From NCBI GenBank assembly GCA_026413225.1, contig CM048555.1, forward strand, positions 75,275,785 to 75,339,784: a stretch of 64,000 nt of DNA, in the 5' to 3' direction. Below the pieces are notes generated by a model. The model saw nothing but the letters and a program-made list of their open reading frames with translations. It searched no databases and was not told where the DNA came from. The translations under genes and the position numbers were made by a program. This document shows positions 40,260 to 51,699 of the stretch, piece after piece; within the stretch, counting starts at the first letter, position 1, and each line of letters begins with the position of its first letter. This DNA comes from Otis tarda. Its lineage: Eukaryota > Chordata > Aves > Otidiformes > Otididae.

Positions 40260-40273
40260 GTTGCCATAGTAAC
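40260..40273. promoter_or_regulatory. RFX X-box-like site
   Basis: GTTGCCATAGTAAC matches the palindromic X-box GTTGCCATGGCAAC at 12 of 14 positions. RFX factors bind such sites at promoters and enhancers of ciliary and neuronal genes. It lies 400 bp before the candidate exon at 40.67 kb. Confidence 0.45.
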
Positions 40274-40613
40274 TGCTTTGTTTTAATAATTTGGTGGGGC
40301 AATGAAAAGAAGGAGCTCAGAAAGAAGTAGTAGGAATCTTAATTACATGTTGTGCAACGTGCGTGGCTTTGTTCATTAGTATTGAAATTAATTTGATTTT
40401 ATAACAGCTTGAAGAATGACTGTATAAGTTTTACTTTGGAAGGGCAATAAGAATGATCTACAGGTTTTTTTATTCTTATTTTTTTCCCCCTGGGAAAAAT
40501 ATGATCACATTTTACATTTGATTATGGCGATGCAGATTATTGATTTTTTTAACAATAAAACATGCTCAATATGTTGCATTGTAAGCGTGACTTCAATCTG
40601 CGTGCCGTGATTT

Positions 40614-40644
40614 GTTGCCTGGCAGTTGTTGGCAGCCTAGCAAC
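40614..40644. promoter_or_regulatory. Tandem RFX X-box-like sites
   Basis: GTTGCCTGGCAGT (40614-40626) and GCAGCCTAGCAAC (40632-40644) match the X-box form GTTGCCTAGCAAC at 10 and 11 of 13 positions. Their starts are 18 bp apart. They end about 27 bp before the ATG at 40671, where a proximal promoter or 5' UTR would sit. Confidence 0.4.
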
Positions 40645-40670
40645 ACGCTGCAGTCCAGATCTGCAAAAAG

Positions 40671-40704
40671 ATGCAGACACCCAAAGTTAGGAGTTGCGGG
40701 GAAG
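40671..40704 (+). CDS. Candidate alternative first coding exon of the CtBP gene
   Basis: ATG CAG ACA CCC AAA begins an 11-codon reading frame (Met-Gln-Thr-Pro-Lys-Val-Arg-Ser-Cys-Gly-Glu) ending in GAA G directly before GTAAGT, an optimal 5' splice site. It therefore ends in phase 1, the same as the CtBP exon at 31 kb, and would splice into the same downstream exon. Tandem RFX X-box-like sites lie just upstream, as at a promoter of a neuronal or ciliated-cell transcript. I do not recognise this peptide from any known CtBP isoform. The pieces are visible in the sequence, but that they form an exon is inference. A chance donor beside a chance ATG is a real alternative. Confidence 0.28.
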
Positions 40705-43105
40705 GTAAGTGTTTTGGTACTTCAAAACCCGTTGAAAATCATCAGCACCTTGAATCCCTTTGTACTTTATGGATAAAATTAAAGTGCCTGAGGAGTTAGT
40801 ACGTGTTTAGGGACTGGCTGGTGGCATGGAAGGCGTGACTGCTCGTGTCCTACTGCAGCCTTTCACAAAGCTAGGCCTCTAATTTTGTCGTCTCATCTGG
40901 ATGCTTTTTTTTTTCCTCTCCTTAATGAAACTTGCAGGAACTTAATACTACTGGCAGCTTTTGGTTGTAATTGGCTAGGGAGTTAAGAATTTAATTAAGG
41001 AGGGCCCAGTGGGTAGATGGACAGGCACAATTACATAAGCTTGGTTTCCTTTGAAAATCTGTCAAAAAGATGCTCAGATGTTAAGTACAGAAACAAGAAG
41101 TGCCACCTAGTCATTCCTTGGCCAAGGAAGTGCCTTCCCTCACCGGACTCAAGTCATGTTCCCTCCCTAGGCCAGGGAGTCCTCAAGCTGTTTCTGCAAA
41201 GCAGCATTTAACAGTGGCTCCTCAGTAGGTGAGAGTGCCTGCCCAGGAACGGAGAAACTTTGGGTTCTAGATCATCATCATCAATCCAAAGATGATTAGT
41301 TTTTTGAAAGGAGGTTCGTTACCCTTTCTGTGGTTTACTGTTATCCTTGTTCCAGGTAATGCATTGTGCCGGAAAGAAAACGGATAACTGAGCTCAGTAA
41401 TGAGTGCTGTAACTCAGGAAGGGAAATTCAAGCTTCTCTTCCCTGTTTCGAGTACACTTGTGTACATAATTTTGTGGATGGAGACTTAGAGCTATGGACT
41501 GTTTCTTTTCTCTGAGGCGAGGTCCCCATCACTGGGCTATTCTTGTCCCTGCCTGTCCCCTCCAGTCTCATAAGAAACTTGCCCAGATAAAGTATTTCTA
41601 AAACTAGCGTATCACACCTGTAGACCCACATTTTCTTCATTCCTCCCTTATCTCTTAGCTGTATTTTAGTGAATTTAAAGTGTGATTTTTTGAAATAGAT
41701 ACTGACTTGTTTTGAACTTTTTTTTGGTCCTAATGCTTAACTGGAATTCTGAAATGCTTGTTAATATAATCTTTAACTTTACAAAATCCTTTCCAGTTTA
41801 ATTTTCGAGTATCAGTCTGTGAAACTTCCCAAAATGTCTGAAGATTAGATGAGTTTTGCCCCTTGTCCAAGATGTTGTGCATGAAAGTATGATGGAGTTC
41901 ATTGCTGAGCTGAAAACATCCCATGAAGAATTTTTTAGTCAGTTGTTCCCTTTCATCTGTGTTAACCATAAATCAGTAGTTGTTTTAGAGGTTCTCTGGG
42001 CTTACAGTAATCAACAACTGCGTAGTTGCATCCTGGAATAGTTGGTGAAAGAAACTTTAGGCCTTGGTATACGGAGGTGATAGCACCAGTGAGTCTGGTG
42101 ATAAAGAAAGAAGAGTGTGGTGTTGCAGTCAAATGTGGTCTTTAACTGATTTCTTCTGAGTCTCCTTTCCCTTGTTTTTCTGGTTGCCTTTTCTAATGAG
42201 GAAATAAAATAATTTCTTTTTTGTTCCTTGTGTTCAGTTATTTCTTAAAGTATTCTTTGTGGTACATTCATTTTGCTTGGTGATAATGTAAGTGGATTTC
42301 CACTGGAAATCAATTAGCATTAAATGTTAATTATTTAATTTAGTGTTCAACTTGATTTCATTTGCTCTGATTTTTATCGCATTAGTCCTTTACGAATGGA
42401 AACACCTGCAAATATGTTCCTAAAAGCATAGTTTTCCACATACTTGAAAAATACTTAACTGTTTCCTGAGTGGTCAATTTTAGTCCTTTTTGATGAAGAA
42501 GAATTGAAGGGTTTTGCAAACAGGGATATTGATGTGATTTGGTTGGAAAGAAGTTAAGCAGTGGTCTGAAATAACTGTCTCTACTGACACTGGCTTATGT
42601 TTCCAAAAGCTAGCGAGTCTGGAGACTTGTACGTCCAATATGGTAGATCCTTCCATCTCTCATTCTTTCTGTGGGAGGAAACTTGTGCTACAGATGAAGG
42701 TTTTCTAACAGCAGATTTAATTCTCCATTTCTCGTTTCCACATGGAAAGCACTCCTCCCCACAAGTTGTGGATTCCTCCTTTTACAAACAAAATCCCGAG
42801 GAGTTTCCATGTCAGCCCCACTGGCTGTGCCAAAGGCTTGGCCGGTGCAAGCTGTGGTCTTCCCTGAGCCGTGAAGTGCTCCAGAAGTGCGATTGCCTTG
42901 TACCTCCTTGACATGGTGTCATCATTTAATTGGAAAATATATTTGGTGTACAATGATTGTTGGATCATTCTAGATAAAAGCTTTATATTGTATGCAGTTT
43001 TAAAAGCTCTCTTTTAAATGATTTACGGGCAAGTTTATCCTTTTGTGTTGATAAAATTTGACAGAAGATTTTAAGGTAGGAAGATGGAGCTCAAAGTAAA
43101 AAGAC
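40705..43105 (+). other. Intronic sequence, no exon recognised
   Basis: AT-rich. It includes a short ATC simple repeat near 41272-41283. Nothing else can be supported. Confidence 0.5.
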
Positions 43106-43280
43106 CACTGGACCAGCTTGCCCAGAGAGGTGGTGGATGTCCCGTGCCTGGAAACATTCAAGGCCAGGTTGGACGGGGCTCTGAGCAACCTGATCTGGTT
43201 GAAGATGTCCCTGCTCCTTGCAGGGGGGTTGGACTGGGTGGCCTTGAAAGGTCCCTTCCAAAACAAACCATTCTGATTCT
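43106..43280 (+). mobile_element. Short 5'-truncated CR1 LINE
   Basis: The last 175 bp are present: GCTTGCCCAGAGAGGTGGTGG, AACATTCAAGGCCAGGTTGG, CTCCTTGCAGGGGGGTTGG and CCCTTCCAAAACAAACCATTC with a single shortened tail unit. It is the same subfamily as the copies at 51.3 and 57.4 kb. Confidence 0.93.
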
Positions 43281-46200
43281 AAGTCACTTATGAATGTTTC
43301 ATTTAACAGGAAAACTTTGTATTGATAATTGTGATAATTGAGCCCAGTTAGCACAGACAAGAGAACAACATTATATTTTGGAGTACCTATTTTAAATCAT
43401 GTTATACTTCCTTCAGAACTTCTTTGAAATATATGTGAGTATACATACACAATATTGATCACTTGAAAATGTAACGGAGTATTTTGTATCTAAAAATGAG
43501 ATACTTTATTAAGAAGGTTTGTTTAAACATGTAGTTACGGTATTCCTGCTACCTATCTCTGTAGTCTTGGAGTTACTCTGACCTCTGACTTGCTTCAAGT
43601 TTGTTTCTATTTATTTTTTGTTGCTTTGCTTGTGCAGTTTTCTGGTTTCGATGCAGCTTGTACCTGTTCTCCTTTCTGTACCTATTTCCCCTTTCTGGAG
43701 CAAAAGTTAGATAATAAATGTTCAAGCTATCATCATATCCTTGACATTAGCAGGATAATCTGTATTGCAGATTGACAGTAATGCCTGGCTGTTTTGCCGA
43801 AGCATCCAAAACCAGCTGACATTATGTGCATGTCAATACAGAGAACAATAGTTTTGGTGTCTTCTGTTAACGACACATTTCCCTTTTTATCAATTACATT
43901 TTAATTACGTTAGGTCCTTCTAGTAGTGTTAAAGGTTTATAGGGCAATACAATGAGAACTTACTTGGTATAAAATTATAAGTTTTAAGAAGGGAGTTAAT
44001 TTCCCAAAAAAAAAGCAATACTCATCAACTGATGACCATTTAAGAAACAAGAGAAATGCTGGCACTATTGTCAATATTTTGTCTTTTCACACCTAAAACC
44101 AGAACTTTGAGTCAGGTACTTTGAAGCACAGATTCAGTGTTCAGCTGCACCTCCTCCGTCACCAGTTGTGACCTGTGATGCTCATTTTGTTTTTAAATCT
44201 GTTGTCTGCAAATAAGAAAGTATTAACAAATGTTGTCAAATATTTAGCTCAAATCAGAGACCCTGATCTAGTTTTATTTTACTTGCTGAAAGGTTTTTTG
44301 GTTGATCTCTACAAAAGGTAATGGTAAGCCAGAGCTTTCTCATTCTAGGTTTATTTAAGAATAATATTGATCATATGGTGTTATCAGAAAGTAGAGAATC
44401 CGCTGCTACTAAGACAAAAATACATCTAGACTTGAGGTTTCAGCAGTTAGGTTATTTTAAGATACAATCACCAGTTGAAGATATTCTGTTAATGCTTAAG
44501 ATTAGCATATTTTTTAAAATTACATAAAATTTGATAGAAGCATTTAGTGTATCCTAGATGGGATGTTTTCAGAACTCAGTTTCTGTGAAGCTTAGGTATA
44601 ATTTCTTCATTTTGTTTTTTTCAGACAACATGACAATACATCTTCTCCAAAAGCATTTAATTGGTTCAAAAAAAGGGAAAGAAAATTAAGGATTGCATGA
44701 TAAACCAGGGTGTCATTTGCTGAAATCAGCATTAGCCAATTTAGAAGAGACAGCAGGAAATGTGTTTATTAGAGTTACGGAAGTTTTAATAAGATACCTT
44801 GGTGTAGGTACAGGTATCTACAAAATACCATAAACATTTTGCGTAGGAATTGAGCATAACCACGGCTAGCTGTCAGCTAAATCAGGTAATTAGGAAACTC
44901 TTCATCTCCTTTCAGATATTTTCTCTGGCCATTTTATTTTCTTCTAGTTCTCATTTTCGGTTTGTTTTTTTTTTTTTACTGTGTTTCAAAATAAAAGCAT
45001 TCTAACCTCATGTTTTGGGGGCACAGCAATGTCCTTGATATTTTAATTAAATCACAAATTACTCACTAATTATTGATTATTGATCTTGTAGCTGGAGCCT
45101 AGAGACTGCAGAGCCTAGAGCCTGCAGACTGTTGGCCTGTCTGTATTCTGGCCTCTTCAGAGTTTGCTGTTAGCCAAATGAGGGAAACAAGAATTTAAGA
45201 AGCTAGTGTGGTTTGAAGATGAGAATTCCTAACAGAATTAAGATATGCACTCAGGATTTTTTCGATTTGAACTGAAGATTCCCTACTTCAGGTATCCAAG
45301 CTATATGTGGCATCCTGCAAAGACCAGGGAGGCTGGTGAGGGCTGCTGTAGTTGGAAGCAGGTGCCTTTAGGAAGCAGTTCTGGACTTGCTTGGACTTTC
45401 TGCTGTTCTCCATGGGCTGTATGTGGAGCCAATTGGCAGCTGGGGGTAGGCAGCAATAGCATTTCTCATTGGGAAAGTCTTGATGAGCTGTGCTTGAAAA
45501 AGTACCTGACTCAGCATTGCAGTCGACGCTATTGATGGTCGGAACGTCAAGTCCCTTTCTGGGAATAAGCAAGAAGATTCTGACCTACTTTAATGAAAGT
45601 CTAGCAGTTAAAATATTCTGCTCAGCCCTAGGTTAGAAAGCGGCGCTCCTACTTCCCGCAAATGCGTCCGAAACCCCTCACCTCTTATCTTTGTGAATCT
45701 GTTCCTGTTCTCAGTGCGGCAACCAGCAGGCATCAAGTGAAACTGCTACTGTAGGTGTAGAAAGCGTTTCTTCACAAATCAAGTGAGTTATGAAACTCCT
45801 TATTGCAGGATATCGTCGGTTGCTGAAGTTTCATGAGGGCTGAAAAAGTGAGCAGGTATGATTGTGGAAGAAAAATCCACTGGTTTTGCTGAAGCACTTC
45901 TGATTCACTCACCTCCTGAATTGCAAATTAAAGGGAGAGGTTCTGGAGATGAATTACGGGTCTTGCCCTTTTCTCATCTTCTTCTCACTGTTCTTTTCCT
46001 GAATCTAGCCGCAGGCAAAACCCACCACTGAGCAAGATACACCTTTGGTCTGGACCCCTCTCAAGCTTTTCTTCCACCCTTGATTGTGGAAGGCTTCTGT
46101 TTTCCTCAGCCAAACTTAGTAGAACTTTGGAGGGTCTTTCTCTCGTTCTTTGAGGCTTCCAGCCTCATTAGCCTCATTATTAGGGTAAAAAATTAAAGTA

Positions 46201-49200
46201 ACACTGCTCGCTTGCAGAGCGTCGGGATACTAACCCAGCATATGAATGTTTGGGACCTCAGGTATGCGCTGCAGCGCCTTTCTAATACGTTTCCATTAGG
46301 CCTGTCAGTGCAATAAATACTACTGCTTTTCACAACTTCAGTTATGTATTTTATAGATGTTGGAAGAAACACAGTTTTAAAGACCACTTCTAAGTTTGCT
46401 TTTTTGTCTAATTCAGAACTACTGAAGTGTTTAAAGAAAGAGAGGCAGGATCCCTAAAAATAAGGAAAAATAAAAGGTGATCTTCTATATCAGCTGCTTA
46501 TGGTAATGTACAACACGTGGATGATGTGTGTAAGAAATCTGTGCGCAGATCTCTAGAAGTGGTATGGTGTGTGATGACAGATACAGGAGATCAGACCAAG
46601 GCTTAACCAGCTGTGCTTGCAGTCCTTGCGGATGCAATTTCCCGCTGTAGGTTGTTTCCTTAGCTGTGAAACGATGATAATACTTTACTGTCTGCGGCTT
46701 TACAGCAAGGTGAAAAGTCTATATATAGTTAAAAAAAAACCCCAACAAACTATTATAGAATAATGTACTTAGTGTTTACTAATTTCTCTATCTGAATAAC
46801 TGCCTCTATTAAGGAATAATTGAAACATTTACAGAAAAAATAAGAAAGAAAATAATAGCATTATCAAGCTAAAAAGCTGTAACATGTAACTGTTATATAC
46901 TTACTTCATGATTCAGCAGTTGAGCTGGTTTTGTGCATGTGAATGATTTTTGCTTAATGGATTATTGCAGCACTTCTGAGCCAGCAGCGCAGGGCTCTCC
47001 GAAGGGCATACGTTGAGGACACTGCAGCAGCAATATTTTGCTGTGTCACTAGATTTTATCATGCATAAAGGACAGATTCTTTTGTGCTCGGGAGTTTTCA
47101 AATGGAAACCACTGTTACATTACTGACTGGTTTTGTGTATGTTAGCAGTGTACAGTAATTTTAAAAGTTCTTTAATAACCAATTGGTTCTATTGGTACAG
47201 GCTTTTTGTCCTTTTATTTAAATATTGCATCAAGTGTCTAACTATAACGGCACTTATATAAACTACATTGAGAAAATGAGGAAACGTATGACTACTTCGT
47301 ACAAGAATTTTACGAGTGATATCTTTTATTTCTTTTTTTTAAGCAGGAGTAATAAAACTTTGAGTGGATTTTGGTTTACTGTTACAGTGCTCTATGGCTG
47401 TCAAGTGCTATTATTAATAAAACAGTAAAAAAATACTCTGATTTTATTGCTTTAGTAATACGGTTACAAGAAACACTTTACTGGAGTTGTCCAAAATCTC
47501 TAGCATGTTTGAGAGTTAGTACATGGGAGTAATTTCTTAGGTCTGGACTGCATCCAGTACTTCATAAAAGTGATCTTTCTAAACAGAGATTTAGGTACCA
47601 GATAAGGGAGGTATGGTTTCATTAAGATGAGATTTATCTCTGGAAAAAAATTAAATATGTAATTACCAGTAAATTGCATTGAACTGAGGATCATACCCTA
47701 AAATAAAGATAGTGATGCAAATATTAATTAACAGGCATCTACAAAAAAAAAAGGGGGGAGGTGATGTGTCATTTCTAGAACAGTTTATGTCTCAGAGATG
47801 GTCTCAATTACAGCTGTGTGTTTGTGCCAAGCATTCTGTATGTCCCTAAATGTGTGCAGTCTGCGTGATGGATCTATACGCTGCACAATACAGTATTGTG
47901 TTTTCTTGGACAACAACATCTTTCTGCCGCACTGATAGTTGAGGGAAGAATGGGGAAATATCCGGTAAACTTGTGGCGTTTCTGATTGAGCCTTTCATGT
48001 CAGTCCAAGAAGTAATGGAGCTACAGAGAGATGTGAAGATGCATAGGGTGAAGCTGGTATAACTGTTTGCTTTGGCCTTCCCCCAAACATCTACATGATA
48101 AAAGGAAACTTCTTGTTGAACTTTAGAGTCAAAGAAGTCAAAACAAACATTCCTACATGAAAGAACCTGATCCGCAGCTAAAAGGGTAACTTTCTGGGTT
48201 ATTGAAATGTAATCTCTCACATATAATTGATACTAATACAAAATGTTGGGGTTTGACGAGATGCTGTTTAATATCTGTACTACCAAAACTGTTACCATTT
48301 TCATTACCACTGGCAGCTGCTGGCAGTTTCAGTCAGGAGACACCCGTTTAGGAAGCATGGAGGTGGAAGTACATTTTGACTCTGATCCGCAGAAGAAGGT
48401 TTGATAAATTCTGCAGAGATTTGCTGTGTGAATTTTTTATATTCTTGGTTTGAATTCAGAATATTATACCTGAATTTAACAATGATGTGATTAGCCCAAG
48501 TTAAGCCAACTTGCTAATGAGTGAAGGAAGAAAAATAAAGTCTCTAAGCCTATAAAGTGATTAGGATTTTACTTTAGATTATGTGATCTGGAAGTTTCTA
48601 TCATTTCCAGTTGAATATAAAGGAATTTCTAGCTTGAGTAAGGTACCTTGTTTAGGTGCTTTAGGTAGTAGGAAGGACCTGAGCCCATCTTAGCCCTTTT
48701 ATGCCTAAACCTAGGCTTTGCAATTATGTTGATATTGGCATCCACGCTGCAAACAGTCTTTTCAAAATTTAGCATTAGTTTACCATTAAGAGATTGAATT
48801 GCTTTGTCTTAATTGAGACCCTTATAAGTTGCAATGGCACTGCTTATCATTATTTTGTATTTTAATTTTCATTTGGAGCTGCCTTTTGTGTGGTTAACAG
48901 TTACATGTTTCAGTTATAGTTTATATACCCTTGATTTCCGAAATACTGAACTGTTTCTAATTCTGAAATACCTACTTTCTCCATGTAGTCAACATACAGC
49001 CATTCTGGGGTACCTTGCCTACTCCTGTTCTCTTCAAAATGAGTCATGTAGCAGATATTTTTCGTTCCTTTTGTCTGATATTTTGGTGGCCCTTTTCCCT
49101 CCTTGTATCAGAATCCATTTGCATCATCCCAACTGATTTTACCAACAACCTGATTACTTATGCTCCTTCATACACTAACGTAACATTGAATTATGTGTTG

Positions 49201-51298
49201 CATCAGTTTGACAGATAAAAAGAAGAACATTTCTTATGTCTCAAATGAAGAAGTACAGTTAAAACATTGTAAAGGCATGCCATCTGCAAAGAGAACAGTA
49301 TCTATTTTCCTTGGAAAAATGAAAAAAAAAAAAAATATGCGGTGTGCATGCCCTATCAGAGCACTTGCATCACTTGTGCAAAGTACAAAAAGGCATCCCA
49401 AATATGCTTCAGTTTTTCAGGTAGATACTTCATTTGTAAAATTGGCACAAAATGAAAAACATTGATACAAAAAGTTTACATATTTGAAGGTACATGTGGA
49501 CAAACATACAGAAAAAAATTCTTTGAAGCTTCAGCCTTAACTTTAGTCTTTACTTCAGGGACCTGCCTGACCAGATTCCAGAGCTGCACGTCTCCTTGTC
49601 ATTATTTCTTCCGTGTGTGTTGTATTTTATACGTATTTCCATCAGGGTCTATCAATGAGGCAGAATGCCTTCTCTGAGTAAGCACTTTGGATTCCATCTC
49701 GAAACTCCGCTTTAATCAATATTGTTTGCGGTGATAGAGTGCTGTGTAGAGCCTCCTTTTCTTGTCTAACCTCAGCCAGGAAATACAACAGATGGGTTTC
49801 ACCGTGCTTTTTTAGCAAGGAGTAGCACGAAAATAGAAATAAACCTTATTACATATGTGCTTCTCAGCACGATGCTTGTAATGTGCAATAAATATCACTC
49901 AAAAAGTGCAAACTTACTGCCAGTTACCCATTAATCAGGAAAAATAAAGTTTAATAGAATGAGCTTGGGAGCAAATGCATCTTAACCTTTATATTAAAAA
50001 CTGGTAATAGTGTTTTTTTTCTTGTCTGCAGACATGCACTTGCACAGAGACAGTCTATCTCAATGTACTGCCATGAAATGAAAGAAGATGCCGTTACGTG
50101 TTTTTCCAGAAACAGCAAATCCACTGTTGTGTGAGCAATATAACAAATGTCATCTATAGCAGACTAAATGAAGTAATGTAATTAGAAGATAAAATTGCAC
50201 ATCTATTATTTTATTGTTTTCAACAAAGCCTACTTTCATGAATTACCAATTGACGTTTTCGATAATCTGAAATCTGACAATACGTGTAAATCATGTGGGC
50301 CTGTTAGATACTCTATTCAAGAAAACTGTGACATGTTTCCTGAGCTTCAGATGATAAAACTTTTGGCAAGGCATTTGAGGTAATGAAAGTTGATAAATCT
50401 GTAGAACGCTTGTAGCTGAAATCAAGACAATGCACATTGTCTTTGGTTGCCTGTATGGGGTGAGAGTCTTGGGCACATCAGTACCTCTGCTCTGTACCCT
50501 GTCACCTCGGAGATGCCCAGGGGAAACTTCCAGTGATTCAGCTGCCCGGTAGGGTTTCTGGAGGTCATAGATGGGGACGTGTTTAACCAGTACTAAGAGC
50601 AAGATTTCATTTTAAGAACAATTCTTTCAACCTATTTTGCAGCTCAATTATTAGACTAATTTCTGTATCTTGGTATACTAAGTGTTTTTTTTTTTTTTTT
50701 TTAAATCATATCAACTAAGATAAATAAAAGCTTAAAAATACCTTTATATTTACAGAATAATGGGTGCTTGACCTCTTTGGATGAGGCTGAATTTCTGGAC
50801 TCTGTGAGATGCTGTATTCTGTAGGATGATGCACTACGGTTCTACTCAGGACTGGACAATACATCCATTTTCCTAACAGCAATTTTTTCTTCCCCTCTGA
50901 AGGGAATTCAAATCTCTGCTTCAAGGAGACACTAATCTTGGTGCCACTTAGAGTATGTCACGGAATTCCAGACCTTCCGTGTTTTCCCTTTGTATGTGGG
51001 AGGTTATAGAGATTCTGGTGAGGATCCTGGCTGTTCTTTATTCCCCAATGGCTGATACAGCCTCCTCTGGCTCACCATAGACTCATCAGCCGTGTCAACT
51101 GTTCCCTAGAAAACCAACATGGTCTCCTTAGGTAACTCGATACCTGTTCTAGTCTGAAGGAAAAACTGATGTGAAAAGTTCATCCTTCCTGTTCAATGCT
51201 TTTATCCTTTCACTGATGTCAGTTATGTGCTTCTACTCTCATTAGGGAAGAAAACAGTCAAGATTCAAGCACAGCAATTAATATAATCCAAGACCAAA
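43281..51298 (+). other. Intronic sequence, no exon recognised
   Basis: Eight kilobases without a transposon I can name. A 16-bp tandem duplication lies at 45095-45126 and a T run at 50685-50702. The 124-codon minus-strand frame at 47846-48220 is within chance length and matches nothing known. The stretch at about 51030-51230 has weak resemblance to old antisense LINE sequence. Confidence 0.5.
45095..45126 (+). repeat. 16-bp tandem duplication
   Basis: GAGCCTAGAGACTGCA is followed directly by GAGCCTAGAGCCTGCA, two copies with one mismatch. Confidence 0.8.
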
Positions 51299-51699
51299 AT
51301 GACAGGCTGAGAGAGTTGGGGCTGTTCAGCCTGGAGAAGAGGAGGCTCCGGGGAGACCTTATAGCGGCCTTCCAGTACCTAAAGGGGGCCGACAGGAAAG
51401 ACAGGGAGAGACTCTTCAGTAGGGCCTGTTGTGATAGGACGAGGGGTAATGGTTTTAAAACAGAGGGAGGTAAATTTAGATTAGATATAAAGAAGAAATT
51501 TTTTACACTGAGTGTGGTGGAACACTGGACCAGGTTGCCCAGAGAGGTGGTGGATGCCCCATCCCTGGAAACATTCAAGGCCAGGTTGGACGGGGCTCTG
51601 AGCAACCTGATCTGGTTGGAGATGTCCCTGCTCTTTGCAGGGGGGTTGGACTAGATGACCTTTGAGTGTCCCTTCCAACCCAAACCATTCTATGATTCT
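51299..51699 (+). mobile_element. Young-looking CR1 LINE, 401 bp, with open C-terminal frame
   Basis: It begins at GACAGGCTGAGAGAGTTGGGG and ends with CCAAACCATTCTATGATTCT. From 51316 to 51654 one frame stays open over 112 codons and reads through the CR1 ORF2 C-terminus (GLFSLEKRRLRGDLIAAFQY ... HWTRLPREVVDAPS), stopping at the normal place after GGLD. It is the least damaged CR1 in the window and so probably one of the most recent. It is too short to encode any activity. Confidence 0.95.

Noticed and set aside
47846..48220. 124-codon minus-strand frame
   Set aside because: Its length is within chance for 64 kb of six-frame sequence, it has no recognised domain, and it lacks paired splice signals.
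51030..51230. Possible old antisense CR1 reverse transcriptase remnant just before the 51.3-kb CR1
   Set aside because: Only scattered similarity (around GAAAAACTGATGTGAAAAG). No ordered run of blocks as in the 26-kb relic.
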